64,000 nucleotides of DNA from Codonopsis lanceolata. Taxonomy: Eukaryota; Streptophyta; Magnoliopsida; Asterales; Campanulaceae. The notes below the pieces were generated by a model. It saw nothing but the letters and a program-made list of their open reading frames with translations. It had not been told where the DNA came from and made no database searches. This document shows positions 1 through 11,119 of the stretch, one piece after another. A program made the translations under genes and the position numbers. Numbering within the stretch: the stretch's first letter is position 1; each line of letters starts with the position of its first letter. The stretch spans positions 77,442,556-77,506,555 of the forward strand of contig CM028380.1 of the NCBI GenBank assembly GCA_013146195.2, written 5' to 3'.

Positions 1-1514
1 GCCGACTTTCCCCAACCAAAATAGAATCAGATCAAACCATTTTGTAGCAAGGTGCGTTAGCTTTTTTTATAAAGCAAGTTTTGTAGTATTCAACTTTGTA
101 TTTCGATTTTTAAAAAAAGTCTTAGAGTTTACTTTTACTTAGTGAACTGGAAAAAAAAATGGCTTATAATAAGAGCCAATTATTTATGCTTCTTTACCTA
201 ATTTTTTTTTAAAAATACGGTCTAAATAAGTCGAGACTTTTTTATATTAAGTATTTAACGTTATATCTGAATTTTTTATATTTTGAGTATAGAAAAAAAA
301 ATATTTCAAATTTTTAGATTTGTATTTTGAAGATCTATTTTTTAACATTTTTATAATTAAAATACATCTATTTTAAATCACTTGCATCTAATGTAGTTCT
401 TCACTTCAAAATTGACCTCTTTGTAGTCACTAATTTATTTGTTTTTCGTCTCTACATTTCAAATTCCTTTGATTTATTCTGATTTGATAAAACTAAAATT
501 GAGAAATTTGTAGTCACAGTGCATATTAATAAATAAATACAAATATATATATTGGTTACCAATAAATCTGTATCAGTTTGAAGATCATTAAATTGTATTA
601 AATTTAGCACATACACTTAAACATGAAGTTTATTAAATTATCATAATTTATTCCCTACAGATTTAATCATATGCATTGCATATGTTTAAATTATTTATTG
701 ATTACAAAGGTACCTTGAGAATTTAATAACTTCGCATATATGATTGTTTTCAGTTTATTGTAGCTCCGTGATATAGAAAAAAAGAGATGATCAAGTACAT
801 GAGATCCTAAACAATCAAAATAAAAAGAATACAGTAAGTATTACATGTTGGAAAGGTACTTTTACATTGTAAAATATATATTTTGCACGAAAAACCGTTG
901 AGTTATCTAGACTTACCATTGGTCTGACTGATGTCTCTAAGCAAAATAAGAGATGGAGGCATTTTATATAGATTTCTTCTATATTGGTGTGTTATCCTCA
1001 GTTGTTTTTAGCAATGATGTTCAACAAACAAAATTGTAATGAATTTATAGTGGTTTTATCTTTAAAAACTGTTCGAGAAGAGAAAAACTAAAGAATTGTC
1101 TAACTCCCTTAGGCGTCCAATTACAGCCGAAGAAATTAATCTTCAATGATAATTTATGTAATTGTTTTGATAATTTATTCATTTATCATTCAATTGATGA
1201 ACAATTATTAAATTCAACAATTGAAATAAATAATTATTTATTAGCTCATTTAAATTTCAATATAGTTAAAAAAAATCATAACTATTTTTTATATTGCTGG
1301 ATATGAATGAGGTTGAAATAGTTTGGTATATATGGTTGTCAATTGTCTCAAGTCAAATAAAGAATGTCAAAAGTTTTCAGATTTATTTATCTAATTAATT
1401 TTAATTACAAATTCGTTTCATTTCCCAATGCGCTGATGACACATATACAATATAGAAGTGTTGTCATTTTTGGAAAGTGTATTTTGACGGGAACTTTCCA
1501 AAAATCGCACATCT

Positions 1515-1517
<3 letters not shown>
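1..1517. other. AT-rich intergenic DNA, no feature supported
   Basis: Very AT-rich sequence with frequent stops in all frames. I see no coding motif, no clear inverted repeat pair and no tRNA-like box. It may hold decayed MITE sequence that I cannot delimit. Confidence 0.5.

Positions 1518-1571
<54 letters not shown>
1518..1571. repeat. (TA)n microsatellite
   Basis: About 27 uninterrupted TA units, ending 18 bp before the TA target site of the Stowaway element that follows. A short reading frame running into it (Ile-Tyr repeats) is an artefact of the repeat. Confidence 0.95.
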
Positions 1572-1573
<2 letters not shown>

Positions 1574-1590
1574 TAAAATCGTCTTATATA

Positions 1591-2569
1591 CTCCTAGTCC
1601 CTAATTTATTGTTACCTTGACTGTAGTTTAAGAAAACCTATTTGTTGGATTATTAATATTGGTATTTGTGTGAATTTCCACTTTTGCCCCCAATTAATGA
1701 AAGAGAGTTGGCGGTACTCTTTCTCCAACCCCGAGAGATAGTCGGCGTGAGGTGATAGGAGCGGAGAATCCGGGGTGCGGCGCAGTCGGCGGTGGTGTGG
1801 CTTGGTCTTCGTACGCTTACGCTGCAAAGTCCGATCGCATCTGCACCTCTTGACCATCAAGAGAGAGAGACGGAGAAGAGAGAGAGAGAGAGAGAGTGAG
1901 GCGCAAAGATTGGGAAAACCACAGAGCGGAGAGAGAGAGTGTGTGTGACCACATTAAACACTCAGGCCTCCTCCTCAAAACCCCCCACCAATTCCTTCTC
2001 AGAAACCCCCACTTCCATCACTACCCACCTCGCCCCATCACTCATCCTCCCATCTACAACCAGCGGCTCCGGCGTATGGCGTCATGGAAATGTCCCACCG
2101 AGGTAAAGAATTCACTTCCATCATCCAAATTGCCGAAGAGAGAAGAGAGAGGAAGATGGTTTGGGGGAAAAGAGGGAGATCGCAGAACGGATGGCCTTTT
2201 AGGCTCTTGGCGAGCATAGAGAGGCGATCGAAGAACTTAGTTGAGCTTAAGAAAAGAGATCGGTCTCTCTCTCTCCAACTTAGTCGGCGGCTTTCCTCTC
2301 CTCTTACAGGTCGATGAAATCTCTAAAAGACGTCGACTTCGCCCTTAGAGGGCGATGGACTGTTTGGGGAAAGAGAGTAGGCGGTTTGGAGGGGGTGGGG
2401 GAGAGACAATTTAATTTTGTTTTGTTTAGGGTGGGTCCCATCTAGCACATGATTTAAAAAGGGTAAAATGGTAAAAAAACACTTCCAAAAAAGGAAAGTT
2501 TCAAACTGGACAATTATTTTGGGACGGACGAAAAAAGAAAGGAAGACGATAATTTAGGGACGGAGGGAG
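1591..2569. mobile_element. Stowaway-type element carrying a ~700-bp foreign insert
   Basis: The left end (CTCCTAGTCCCTAATTTATT) and right end (reverse complement CTCCCTCCGTCCCTAAATTA) are Stowaway termini flanked by TA on both sides. The outer ~100 bp on the left and ~150 bp on the right match the short Stowaway copies at 45762-46022 and 46191-46428: an agtttaagaaaa motif on the left, and gggtaaaatggtaaa and gggacggacgaaaa on the right. Those copies are only ~240-260 bp long. Between these arms, about 1700-2420 is GC-richer and purine-rich, unlike any other Stowaway here. It contains (GA)n runs, an ATG context near 2075 followed by a GT splice-donor-like site at 2101, and a pyrimidine tract ending in AG near 2309. 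No transposase is present. I infer capture of a host 5' gene region; I do not recognise the donor. Confidence 0.75.
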
Positions 2570-2571
2570 TA

Positions 2572-3357
2572 AGTTTTTTCCTAGATAGGCTAAACTTCAA
2601 AAAACTCCCTTTGACTATGTACAAACATTTTATACACTCCAAACTATCAACTCGAGCGAGTTAGTCCACTCGACTCAGTTGAGTTAACGAAAGTAATTCC
2701 TCTATCTATCTCTCGTGAGCAAGTTCCGGAGCAAGGAAGACAAGCTCTTCCCCTTTCCGCATTCAAGGTCAGAACGGAGAGCAGGAAAAGACATCAATAC
2801 CCTCCACTTATTTTTCGTCAGGAAAGTTGCAGAACAAAAACTCAAAATATTATCACAGACGCACAAGCCGCAGCAATCGCAACCACACAGGTGAATGATC
2901 CCTCCTTGCCACCGGCGTACGCCATCATCCACATCAGTGATTCTTAGGTATTTTTTGACGAATATGGGTGTACGTTTTATTCGTTTGACAAAAGGAGAAT
3001 TTTGTCACACACTAAATAACAGACAGAGAAAACCCAAATCAAGGTTTTACAATTTTTTATCTTTGGTGATTTTTACTATTTGAGTGAACTAAAATCAAAT
3101 CTGGCTATGCAATTGGAGCGGGTTTTTTAGAATCTTTTTCTGAATGGGTTGATGGATTAATTAAATCCCAATTCAGTATTTTTTATTTATTTTTTGGATA
3201 GAAAATTCGAAATAATTTGATCTTGTTATGTTCTAGTTTATTGTTTTTATTTTAGTAATTAGGGTTCTTTTAGAAAAAATCTGAATTTATAAATGGATTA
3301 TTGAGATGGACTTTGAATTCAAGATGTTTGCTTTTGTATAAATACGCATATGTAGCT
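2572..3357. other. Intergenic; GC-richer patch at 2700-2940
   Basis: The patch at 2700-2940 is more GC-rich than its surroundings and open for 76 codons on the minus strand (2702-2932), with a Cys-rich stretch. I do not recognise it. It could be another gene scrap carried by an element, since the sequence at 2590-2650 (aaaaaactccctttgac) resembles MULE ends, but no partner end was found. The rest is AT-rich. Confidence 0.35.
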
Positions 3358-3366
3358 TAATCTAAT

Positions 3367-4275
3367 GGGAGAGACTATTTCCACTACAATTTTTACTTAT
3401 CTACTACATCATTAATTATTGCATTAGATAAATACATATTTTGACAAAATTACCCCTTAAGTACTTGCCCATTTTAAGTTGACTAAACAAATTACTTTCC
3501 TAATTACCTTTTAATATTATTTTTTAGTTCAAACATTTATGAACAACATATTTATTCTATTATTATTTTTACTATTTGTAATGAATTTATTAATTAATCT
3601 TATGGCTAAAGTTATATTGCATAATAAAAAAATATCTGAAGGACATTTTGTCTGCCAAACTTTTGAGTAAATATATGTTCATTGGTTATGGAAAAAATTA
3701 AAAGTGAAATTTAAAGGATATAGTAGTAAAAAATGAACCGATAGTAAAATCACAATATATATGAAATAGTATCGTAATATTTAAATATTTTGCATACCTT
3801 TATAATTGATTCGAAAATTTAATTATTGATTTGATTGAAACCAATTTTCAGTTTAATAGCTAACATAATAATTGAATTGATATTTTAAAATAATATTTTT
3901 AAAATAAATTAGAATATTAATTTTTGATAATAAAATATCCAATATAATCTAAAATTTTGGTATAAAATGTATTAATCATATTATTTTTATGATAATAGAA
4001 TATGAAACGCGAGTGATTAGAAAATTTGATTAAACATATTTACTACGAAAAAAATAGTACCATGTTTGTTGAGAATTAAAATAGTAAAAATATAAATATA
4101 ATAATTATGTTGTCCATTGATGTTTGATCAAAAAAATAATGTTAATAAATAATTAAGAAAGTAACTTGATTAGTCAACTAAAAAATGGGTAATTTTGTCC
4201 AAAAATGTATTTATTTAATGTAATAATTAAGGATATAGTGGATAAGTAAAAATTATAGTGGAAATAGCATTTCTC
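3367..4275. mobile_element. MULE-type MITE, 909 bp, with long terminal inverted repeats
   Basis: The ends are inverted copies of about 80-90 bp: ACTATTTCCACTACAATTTT at the left and GCTATTTCCACTATAATTTT in reverse complement at the right, both running on to a shared AAATACAT...CAAAATTACCC stretch. The flanks carry a perfect 9-bp direct repeat, TAATCTAAT, at 3358-3366 and 4276-4284. Long inverted ends plus a 9-bp duplication are the mark of the Mutator superfamily. The interior is AT-rich with no transposase, so the element is non-autonomous. It lies just upstream of, and probably inserted into, the Helitron remnant. Confidence 0.9.
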
Positions 4276-4284
4276 TAATCTAAT

Positions 4285-5167
4285 TTATCACCAGAGTGAT
4301 GGAAAGCCAGCATAATGGTGCATAAGAGTTGGCACGGTGACATTTAAATCATGTGTATATTTACTACTCAAGAATTTGGTATAAAAAGCTAAGGGCATTT
4401 TAATCCAGATATTGTTTGCAAAATATTTAAAGTTAAACTTGATGGGTTGCCTGAAGACCTTCGTAAAAACACGATTTTTGGAAATGTTCAATCAGGTACA
4501 GTATATTAATAATATCTACATGAACTTTTATTTATTTTTATTAAAATTCTAAATTATTTTCACTTTTAATTGTTTGTGCATGTTTAATTTGTTTTACAGT
4601 AATTTATAACATAAAGTTTCAAAAGAGGGGTTTGCCGCATGCTCACATATTGTTGTTCCTTTCTATCGAAGACAAAGCTCCGACAGCAGAAGGAATTGAT
4701 CGTATCATTTCAGTCGAGATTCCTGATAAAGAAGAGGATCCTATTTACTATGCTGCAGTTCGAGATTTTATGATACACGGTAACACGGTCCTTGTGGTGG
4801 TGATCGAAAGAACTCTCCTTACATGATAAACGGTCGTTGCTCAAAGCATTTTCCGAAATTTTTTTGTTGAAACGTCTACAATTGATGAAGATGGATATCT
4901 AGTCTACAGACGACGAGATAATGGAAGAACGATTGTTAAGAATAGAGTCATTTTTGACAATAGACATGTCGTTCCTCATAATAGATACTTATTGATTACT
5001 TATGAGGCTCATTTGAATGTTGAGTGGTGTAATCAATCACGTGCAATAAAATATTTGTTTAAGTACATAAACAAAGGCAACAATCGTGTGACTGCAACAT
5101 TTTATCAGAGCTCAAGTGATGATAATCAAGAAAATAATATCGACGAGGTTAATTTGTATTATGACTG
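4285..5167 (+). pseudogene. Helitron Rep-helicase remnant (replication initiator part only)
   Basis: Translation gives successive blocks typical of plant Helitron Rep proteins. A block reading PDIVCKIFKVKL lies near 4400. A GT...AG intron-like gap at about 4496-4599 is followed by FQKRGLPHAHILLF at about 4615-4660; its H-x-H is the HUH metal-binding motif. Next come IDRIISVEIPDKE and, in another frame from about 4785, MINGRCSKHFPK, VEWCNQS and IKYLFKYINKG, whose spaced tyrosines are the strand-transfer residues. Reading stops at a TGA at 5165. A small insertion near 4780 shifts the frame. The family protein is well over 1000 residues; here the N-terminal part and the whole helicase are missing, so it cannot be active. 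No Helitron 3' hairpin or CTRR end was identified. Confidence 0.85.
4496..4599 (+). other. Possible intron inside the Helitron Rep remnant
   Basis: Removing GTACAG...TTTACAG joins the block ending NVQS directly to VIYNIKFQKRG in one frame, and the boundaries obey GT-AG. The intron interior is AT-rich with in-frame stops. It could instead be a degenerated stretch that happens to end in AG. Confidence 0.5.
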
Positions 5168-5370
5168 AAGAATAACATTTGGGCTTATTTGTCCGAGTGT
5201 GACTGAAGAAGGGGTCGATCCAACAGGTCAATAGATTAAGGTATTAGGTTGAAATTAAGTCATAGTTGAAGGGGGTATTTGTAAGTTTACCCAATAAATT
5301 ATTGGGTTGCGCTATTAAGACCCCTTGTTCCTCCAAGTTGACCCCCCCAAAACCCAAACTTCTTATTTTT

Positions 5371-6091
5371 CCATCCCCTATCCAAGTTGACCCCCCTCAC
5401 CGCCTCCTCCATCTCTCGACTCATTGTCTCTCCTCCTCCCACTATCGCATCCTCCCTCTCCCCCAGCCTCGCCTCATCCCCCCCACTGCCTCTCTCCCCG
5501 TCTCGCTACCTCATCCTCCCCCTACGCGCCTCATCCTTCCACAATCCCAACTTCTTCCTCCCTTCCATCACCACCTCCTCCCCTCCCCATCACAGTATCT
5601 CGCCTCCCCCCCACATCATAGCCTCATCCCTTCCCCCCTCATACATCCATTCTCCCTCTTTTTGAAAAAAATAAAAAAATTAATTCCAGGTTTGTTCGGG
5701 CCTGGTCGACCGAACAAACTTGTTCTGTTCGGCCATGGGTGACCGAACAACCTTGAATTGTTCAGCCATGGGTGATCGAATAGCCTTGTGGCCAAACTGC
5801 ACAAGGTTGTTCGGTTACCCATGGCTGAACAGAACAAATTTGTTCAGTCGACCAGGGCCGAACAAACCTAGAATAATTTTTTTTAAAGGGAGAAACGGGG
5901 AAGAATGGAGGTGTGAGGGGGGGGGAGGGATGAGGCTATGAAGGGAGGTGAGTATACTGTGATGGGCGAGGGGGAGCGGTGGTGATGGAAGGGGAGGGAA
6001 GAGGCTGTGGATTAGGGGCGAGGGAGGGAGGCGTGTGAGGGAGGAGTCAGTGGGGAGAGGAGGAAAGAAAGTCAACTTGGATAGGGGAGCG
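5371..6091. repeat. Foldback element: ~720-bp imperfect hairpin
   Basis: The outer ends are inverted: CCCCTATCCAAGTTGAC at 5376-5392 and GTCAACTTGGATAGGGG at 6071-6087. Next come a pyrimidine-rich left arm (about 5400-5670) and a purine-rich right arm (about 5880-6065). Their reverse-complement correspondence is visible in phrases such as CATCACAGTAT and ATAGCCTCATCCCT. The core (about 5685-5870) is a tighter palindrome containing TTGTTCGG and CCATGGGTGACCGAACAA variants. Plus- and minus-strand translations across the core give nearly the same peptide, as expected for a palindrome. No transposase is present. The reading frames through the arms are low-complexity Pro/Ser/Leu translations and not genes. 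Confidence 0.85.
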
Positions 6092-6732
6092 TTATTCTTG
6101 GATCAGCTCTGTATATGTGAGGCCAAGAATACAATTGGAGGAAGAGAAATCGTCTTTGCCGACAACGCTGACAAGGCGGCGGAGGCGTGTGAGTTATTGA
6201 AAAGGACACCGATGATGAGGTTGATGTCAGATAATGCCCTGATAGGACATACTGCTTGCTTAATATCAGTTATTGTGTGTTCTGGATTAATTGATGAAAA
6301 ATTCTAGATTAAGTGCCTAGCAAAGAGTCTCCTTATGAATGAAAGAACTGGAGAGAGTATGTCAAAATTATCGAAAGCATTTCAGAGATAGGTTGAAATT
6401 GGGTTAAAGAGAGATATATGTGCCATTGTTAGAGTGGATGAGTTTGCTCTGGTTGGGGGTGGGTGAAGGAAACAAATAATTTAATTAATAAAATTTATTT
6501 TACAATTGGTCCCTGTACTTTATTAAATAAAATGACTATTTTACCCCTGATAATAATCACGTAAAATGTACGTGTGTTGACCTAATGGAAAAAAATAACG
6601 AAAGTGGATACGAAAGGACCATTTCAATCAAAAAATTTCGTACAAGGACTAATAAGATTTGATTTTTTTTTTACAAGAACGAGGTTGAAAAAAAGTTGTA
6701 AAGTACATGAACAATTTAGGTAATTCGCCCAT
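6092..6732. other. Unrecognised segment between foldback and copia LTR
   Basis: A plus-strand frame at 6035-6307 continues out of the foldback and is richer in GC than its flanks (REIVFADNADKAAEACELL), but I recognise no domain. From about 6480 the text 'ggtccctgtacttt' resembles the 'ggtccctgaac' ends of MULEs, yet no partner end is visible. Confidence 0.35.
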
Positions 6733-6957
6733 TGTTATGAAAGTCAAAAGACTATGTATAGGCATGTGTACATTGCATTGAATGATGCAATAGTTATTGC
6801 AAGGTTTTCAGTTGTTTGTGTGCTGCTCGGTTATAAATACCGAGTAGCCTGTAGTTATATTGGACTACTGACTCCTTCAGCCTGAATAATACTCTTTCTT
6901 CTCTCTCTCTCTCTCTCTCATACACTTTTTGTTCTAATTTGTGGTTACTTTATAACA
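6733..6957 (+). repeat. 5' LTR of the copia element
   Basis: It begins TGTTAT and ends ATAACA, a perfect 6-bp terminal inverted repeat. The first ~130 bp match 12953-13080. It includes GGTTATAAATACCGAG (TATA-like, about 6829) and a (CT)n tract at about 6899-6920 that the 3' LTR lacks. Confidence 0.92.
6829..6845 (+). promoter_or_regulatory. TATA-like element in the 5' LTR
   Basis: GGTTATAAATACCGAG lies in mid-LTR with a pyrimidine-rich tract ~60 bp downstream, where LTR transcripts usually start. It is kept in the 3' LTR as AGTTATAAATACCGAGC at about 13050. Confidence 0.5.
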
Positions 6958-6970
6958 CGTTATCAGCACG
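6958..6970 (+). other. Primer binding site of the copia element
   Basis: CGTTATCAGCACG directly abuts the ACA end of the 5' LTR. From memory the TATCAGCACG type is a common copia primer site. I did not pair it with a specific tRNA. Confidence 0.6.
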
Positions 6971-7652
6971 ATTGTTCTACTCCTAACAATCCTAAACGGT
7001 AAAATTTCCTATCGATATATTATTTATTTTATGTATCTGGTTTACTTCAATATATATCGTATATCACCATTATTAAGAAAAAGTTGGCTGAGCCACCGTC
7101 GATAATATATGGTGAGATGACGAAATAATAATTTATTATTTAACGCATAATATATATGTTCGTTGATTCTTATGCGGAAATAACCCCAAGCTATAAACTG
7201 AATATTTATAAATATACATATACTTCAATTTTATATATGAATAACTTTATATACATATATATTTATTACTGACTTTCAAACACCCACAGAAAGGCTTGCT
7301 GAGTAGCGTGGCGTGAATATATATGTATGCTATACAATAGCTGTATAAAGTTGACTGAAAAATATTCATGCGGAGTTATTTTATTTATGATCAATTTATT
7401 GCTCCTAATAAGATTTATATTTATTCATAATATAAATGCAATTCTATTACATCAGAATTTTTACATTTTTACCCCTCTCCTCTAACGGCTAGTTTACTGA
7501 TTTTTATCTCTCTCCTCCAACGGTAATAAACGGCTAGTTAACGGTCATAAACGGCCATTTTTTCTCTCTATATATATAGCAACATCTTAATAGATTACTC
7601 ACATTTTTACTACCTCCTTACAAACTCTCAATACCATATCTTCTTCTACAAA

Positions 7653-7826
7653 ATGTTTCCTCAAATGTTGATGATTATTATCATACTTGTTATTGTGTGC
7701 ACCGCATTGGTTTTCGTTGCTGAATACCCTCCAAATGATTTTCAGATTTTTATTACATATCTTTGTATCATGCATGTCCTGTTAGCAGTTACAATAGCTT
7801 TCAACATACATTTTAACATGTACTGA
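7653..7826 (+). CDS. Small hydrophobic ORF in the copia leader (57 aa, unknown)
   Basis: An ATG-to-TGA frame of 57 codons lies between the primer site and gag. Residues about 5-24 (MLMIIIILVIVCTALVF) and about 32-51 (IFITYLCIMHVLLAVTIAF) are strongly hydrophobic and separated by a short polar loop (AEYPPND), so it would be a two-helix membrane peptide. It starts 75 bp before the next ATG-rich stretch and ends 75 bp before the gag start at 7902. I recognise no family. In AT-rich DNA hydrophobic frames arise by chance (TTT and ATT codons), and gag itself is broken, so coding status is open. Confidence 0.35.
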   Translation: MFPQMLMIIIILVIVCTALVFVAEYPPNDFQIFITYLCIMHVLLAVTIAFNIHFNMY

Positions 7827-7901
7827 TTATTATATGAATAAAATTTCGATGTCATAATTTTATTCATATATATGTTTCATTTTTATAATTTTTCTTCACA
7901 A

Positions 7902-8990
7902 ATGACAAACATCGCTAAGCTCGAATTTGAAAGGTTGGATATAACTAGGAAAAATTATATGTCTTGGAAAATAGATGTCGAAACCCACCTGGCTGCCAGA
8001 AGTCTTAAAAATACTATCCAACAAAGTAATAATGAATGGATAAGTAATCAACACTGAGCTCAGGCCATGATTTTGCTATGACACCACGTCCACGAAGACC
8101 TAAAGATGGAGTACCTCACGGTTAATGATCCACTCGTCTTTTGGGAAAGTTTGAACGAAAGATATGACCATTTGAAAACGGTTATTCTCCCAAAAGCACA
8201 CTATGATTAGATTCATATCCGCCTACAAGATTTTAAAATCATCAATGAATATAGTTCTATGATGTATAAAATAATCTCACAGTTGAAAATATGTGGGGAA
8301 ATCATCACTGAATATGATATGTTGGAGAAGACACTCTCCACATTTCATGCCTCGAATATGCTCTTGCAGCAACAATATCGAGAAAAGAGTTTTAAAAGGT
8401 ACTCTGAATTGATCTCTTGCCTCCTAGTAGCTGAACAAAATAATGAGATTCTAATGAAAAATCATGAATCTCGTCCAACTGGTTCAACCCCATTCCCTGA
8501 AGCGAATGAGACTATGTATAATGAAAGGCAAGAGCGTGGGCGTGGACCGCGTGGTAGTGGTCGTGGTCGCGGTCGTGGTAGAGGCCAAGGAAATCATGGA
8601 CAAGGTCGGGGTTATGGTCGAAATCAAGGCCGGGAAAGAGGCCGTGGAAGAAATAACTATCGTCATCATCATCATCCATATAATGAAAATTCCTCTCGCC
8701 ACCTGAAGTGGAACAGAGATGATGATAGAAACAACTCTTCGAGTGGGCAAAATTTGCGACAAAACAATGAAGAAAGTTCATGTTTTAGGTGTGGCATGAC
8801 AGGCCACTGGGCACGCACATGCCGAACGGCGAAACATCTAGCTGATCTTTATGAGAGATCACAAAAAGGAAAAAATGTTGAGACAAACTTCCTTGAAAAT
8901 TATCCTGAAGATCATCATTTTGATTTTGGTGATATGGCCAACGTCGACATGACCAATACCATTAGTGATGATATTGGTCATGAACAATAA
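7902..8990 (+). pseudogene. gag: copia gag (nucleocapsid polyprotein), frameshifted
   Basis: It opens with an ATG at 7902 (MTNIAKLEFERLDI), stops at 8057 and continues in other frames past a further in-frame stop near 8210. From 8259 it is open to 8990. That stretch carries the copia gag block ISQLKICGEIITEYDMLEKT and LISCLLVAEQNN, then a long Arg-Gly-rich basic tract (about 8530-8660) for RNA binding. After it comes a CX2CX4HX4C zinc knuckle, CFRCGMTGHWARTC, at about 8782-8823. Minus-strand frames over the Arg-Gly tract are shadows. The gene makes the particle protein in intact relatives; this copy cannot. Confidence 0.9.
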
Positions 8991-9202
8991 ATTAACATAG
9001 GAATGAAGCTATGGTCCGAGTTTGAGATGAAAGCTGTGAAATAAGTAACATGTTGTTATGTAGGAATATTATCTATTTTTCCTATGTATACTAGCATGTT
9101 CACAATAAAGTTTATATATGTATTTTGCATTCAATGTGTTATCATATTTATTCATCTTATTTTTCTTTCTCTCATATTGAAAATTTGAAATAGATCACAA
9201 AT

Positions 9203-10731
9203 ATGTTTGAATCCAAAATCCAAGGAGGATATTTATGTCTTACAGACAGCGCTACTACGCATACCATACTTAAAGATAAGAAATATTTTTCTTATCTCAA
9301 AATTGACAAGGCTAATGTGATCAACACTATATCTGGTAATGCCAAAATAATTGAAGGATTTGGCAAAACAATTTTCCTAATGCCTGGAGGCACGAAATTC
9401 ATTATAAATAATGCATTGTTCTCTCCTAAGTCTCAAAGAAACTTGTTAAGTTTCAAAGATATTCGTCTGAATGGATTTCATATTGAGACTATGAACAAGG
9501 GGAATGATGAATATCTTTGCATTACCTCAAACACTTCCGGAAGCAAGTGTATATTGGAAAAATTACTATCTCTATCATCTGGATTGTATAGTACAATCAT
9601 AAGAATATTTGAATCATATTCTACAGTAAACCTGAAGTTTACTGAAACATTTAAAGCTTGGCATGATCGATTGGGGCATCTAGGATCAATAATGATGCGT
9701 AGAATTATTGAGAATTCTAGTGGTCATCCATTGAAAAATCAGAAGATTTTTCAATCTAATGAACTCCATTGTGATGCTTGTTCTCAAGGAAAGTTGATAA
9801 TTAGACCATCACCAACTAAAGTTGGATATGAATCATCATCGTTTTTGGAATGAATTCAGGGTGATATATGTGAACCTATCCATCCACCAAGTGGACCATT
9901 CCAATACTTTATAGTATTAATTGATGCTTCTAGCAAATGGTCGCACATATGTCTATTATCAACTCGCAATACGACATTTGCCAAGTTCCTTGCACAAATA
10001 ATCAAACTGAGAGCACAATTCCCAGATTATATGATCAAGAAAGTTAGACTTGATAAGCTGGTGAATTTACATCTCAAGCATTCAATGATTATTGTATAGC
10101 AATATGGATTGATGTTGAACATCCAGTAGCTCATGTTCATACACAAAATGGTTTGGCTGAATCGTTGATCAAACGTATTCAACTCATTGCCAAACCATTA
10201 ATGATGAGAACAAAGCTTCCTACTTCTGTATGGGGTCATGCTGTTTTACATGTAGCCGCACTGATTCGCCTCAGGCCAAGTGCATATCACAAGTACTCCC
10301 CAATACAGTTGGCATTTAGGCAAGAGCCAAATCTATCCCATCTAAGAGTTTTTGATTGTGCGGTATATGTAACAATTACTCCACCACAACGCACAAAGAT
10401 GGGACCACAAAGGAGATTGGGAGTATATGTTGGGTATGAATCCCCTTCTATAATAAAATATCTTGAACCAAAAACGGGTGACATTTTTACGGCACGCTTT
10501 GCCGATTGTCATTTTAATGAAGACAAGTTTCCACCTTTAGGTGAAGAGAGGAAACAAGTGGGAAGAGCGATCAAATGGTGCACATCATCGTTATTGCACC
10601 TTGACCCTCCCACAAAGCAACGTGAACTGGAAGTTCAAAAGATCATACATTTACAAAATGTAGCAAATCAATTGCCAGATGCATTTATAGATACAAAAGA
10701 GAGTGACAAAGTCACATGTAGTCGCTTATAA
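9203..10731 (+). pseudogene. pol: copia pol, protease and integrase part
   Basis: The protease active-site region reads LTDSATTHT (about 9240). The gag-pre-integrase/zinc region has HDRLGH (about 9664) and CDACSQGK (about 9772), the HHCC finger. A TGA at 9851 interrupts the same frame just before the integrase core, whose first acidic residue lies in QGDICEP and whose second lies in RLD near 10045. A one-base loss near 10055 shifts the frame. The last segment (10153-10731) has NGLAES with the catalytic glutamate, then FDCAVYV and YVGYESPSIIKYL. The D,D,E residues are thus recognisable but spread over broken frames. Confidence 0.9.
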
Positions 10732-11119
10732 ATGCTCCTGCCTCGAATTGAAATACCAAAAGGGCTACCAAATGATAAAATGACAAATGAATCTAAGACA
10801 CGCCAAGGCGTGGACGACCCATTGGTTCAAAGGATAAAAATCCTCGCAAAAAGAAAGTGATTGAAAATCCCCAATCACATGAAAGTGTTCCGTAAGAAAA
10901 ACACACGATCGTGAAATTGTTCCGTAAGAAACACACGATCATGCAAATCTAGTAAGCCCTGCAGGCAACGATAATCATGAGATTTCCATTAATTACATGT
11001 GTAATGGAAAAATATGGAACCGAGATGAAATTGAGAATATTGATGAGATATTCTCTTATTCGGTATCCTAAGAAATTAATGACGGGACTAAAGATCCCGA
11101 ACCAAAATCTGTATCTGAA

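Noticed and set aside
1364..1576. 70-codon plus-strand frame
   Set aside because: Its C-terminal third is Ile-Tyr translation of the (TA)n tract and the rest has no motif.
5266..5742. Long Pro/Ser/Leu-rich plus-strand frames
   Set aside because: Three overlapping frames stay open because the foldback arm is polypyrimidine; composition effect, not a gene.
8484..8781. Minus-strand frames with Thr/Asp/His repeats
   Set aside because: Antisense shadows of the Arg-Gly-rich gag tract.
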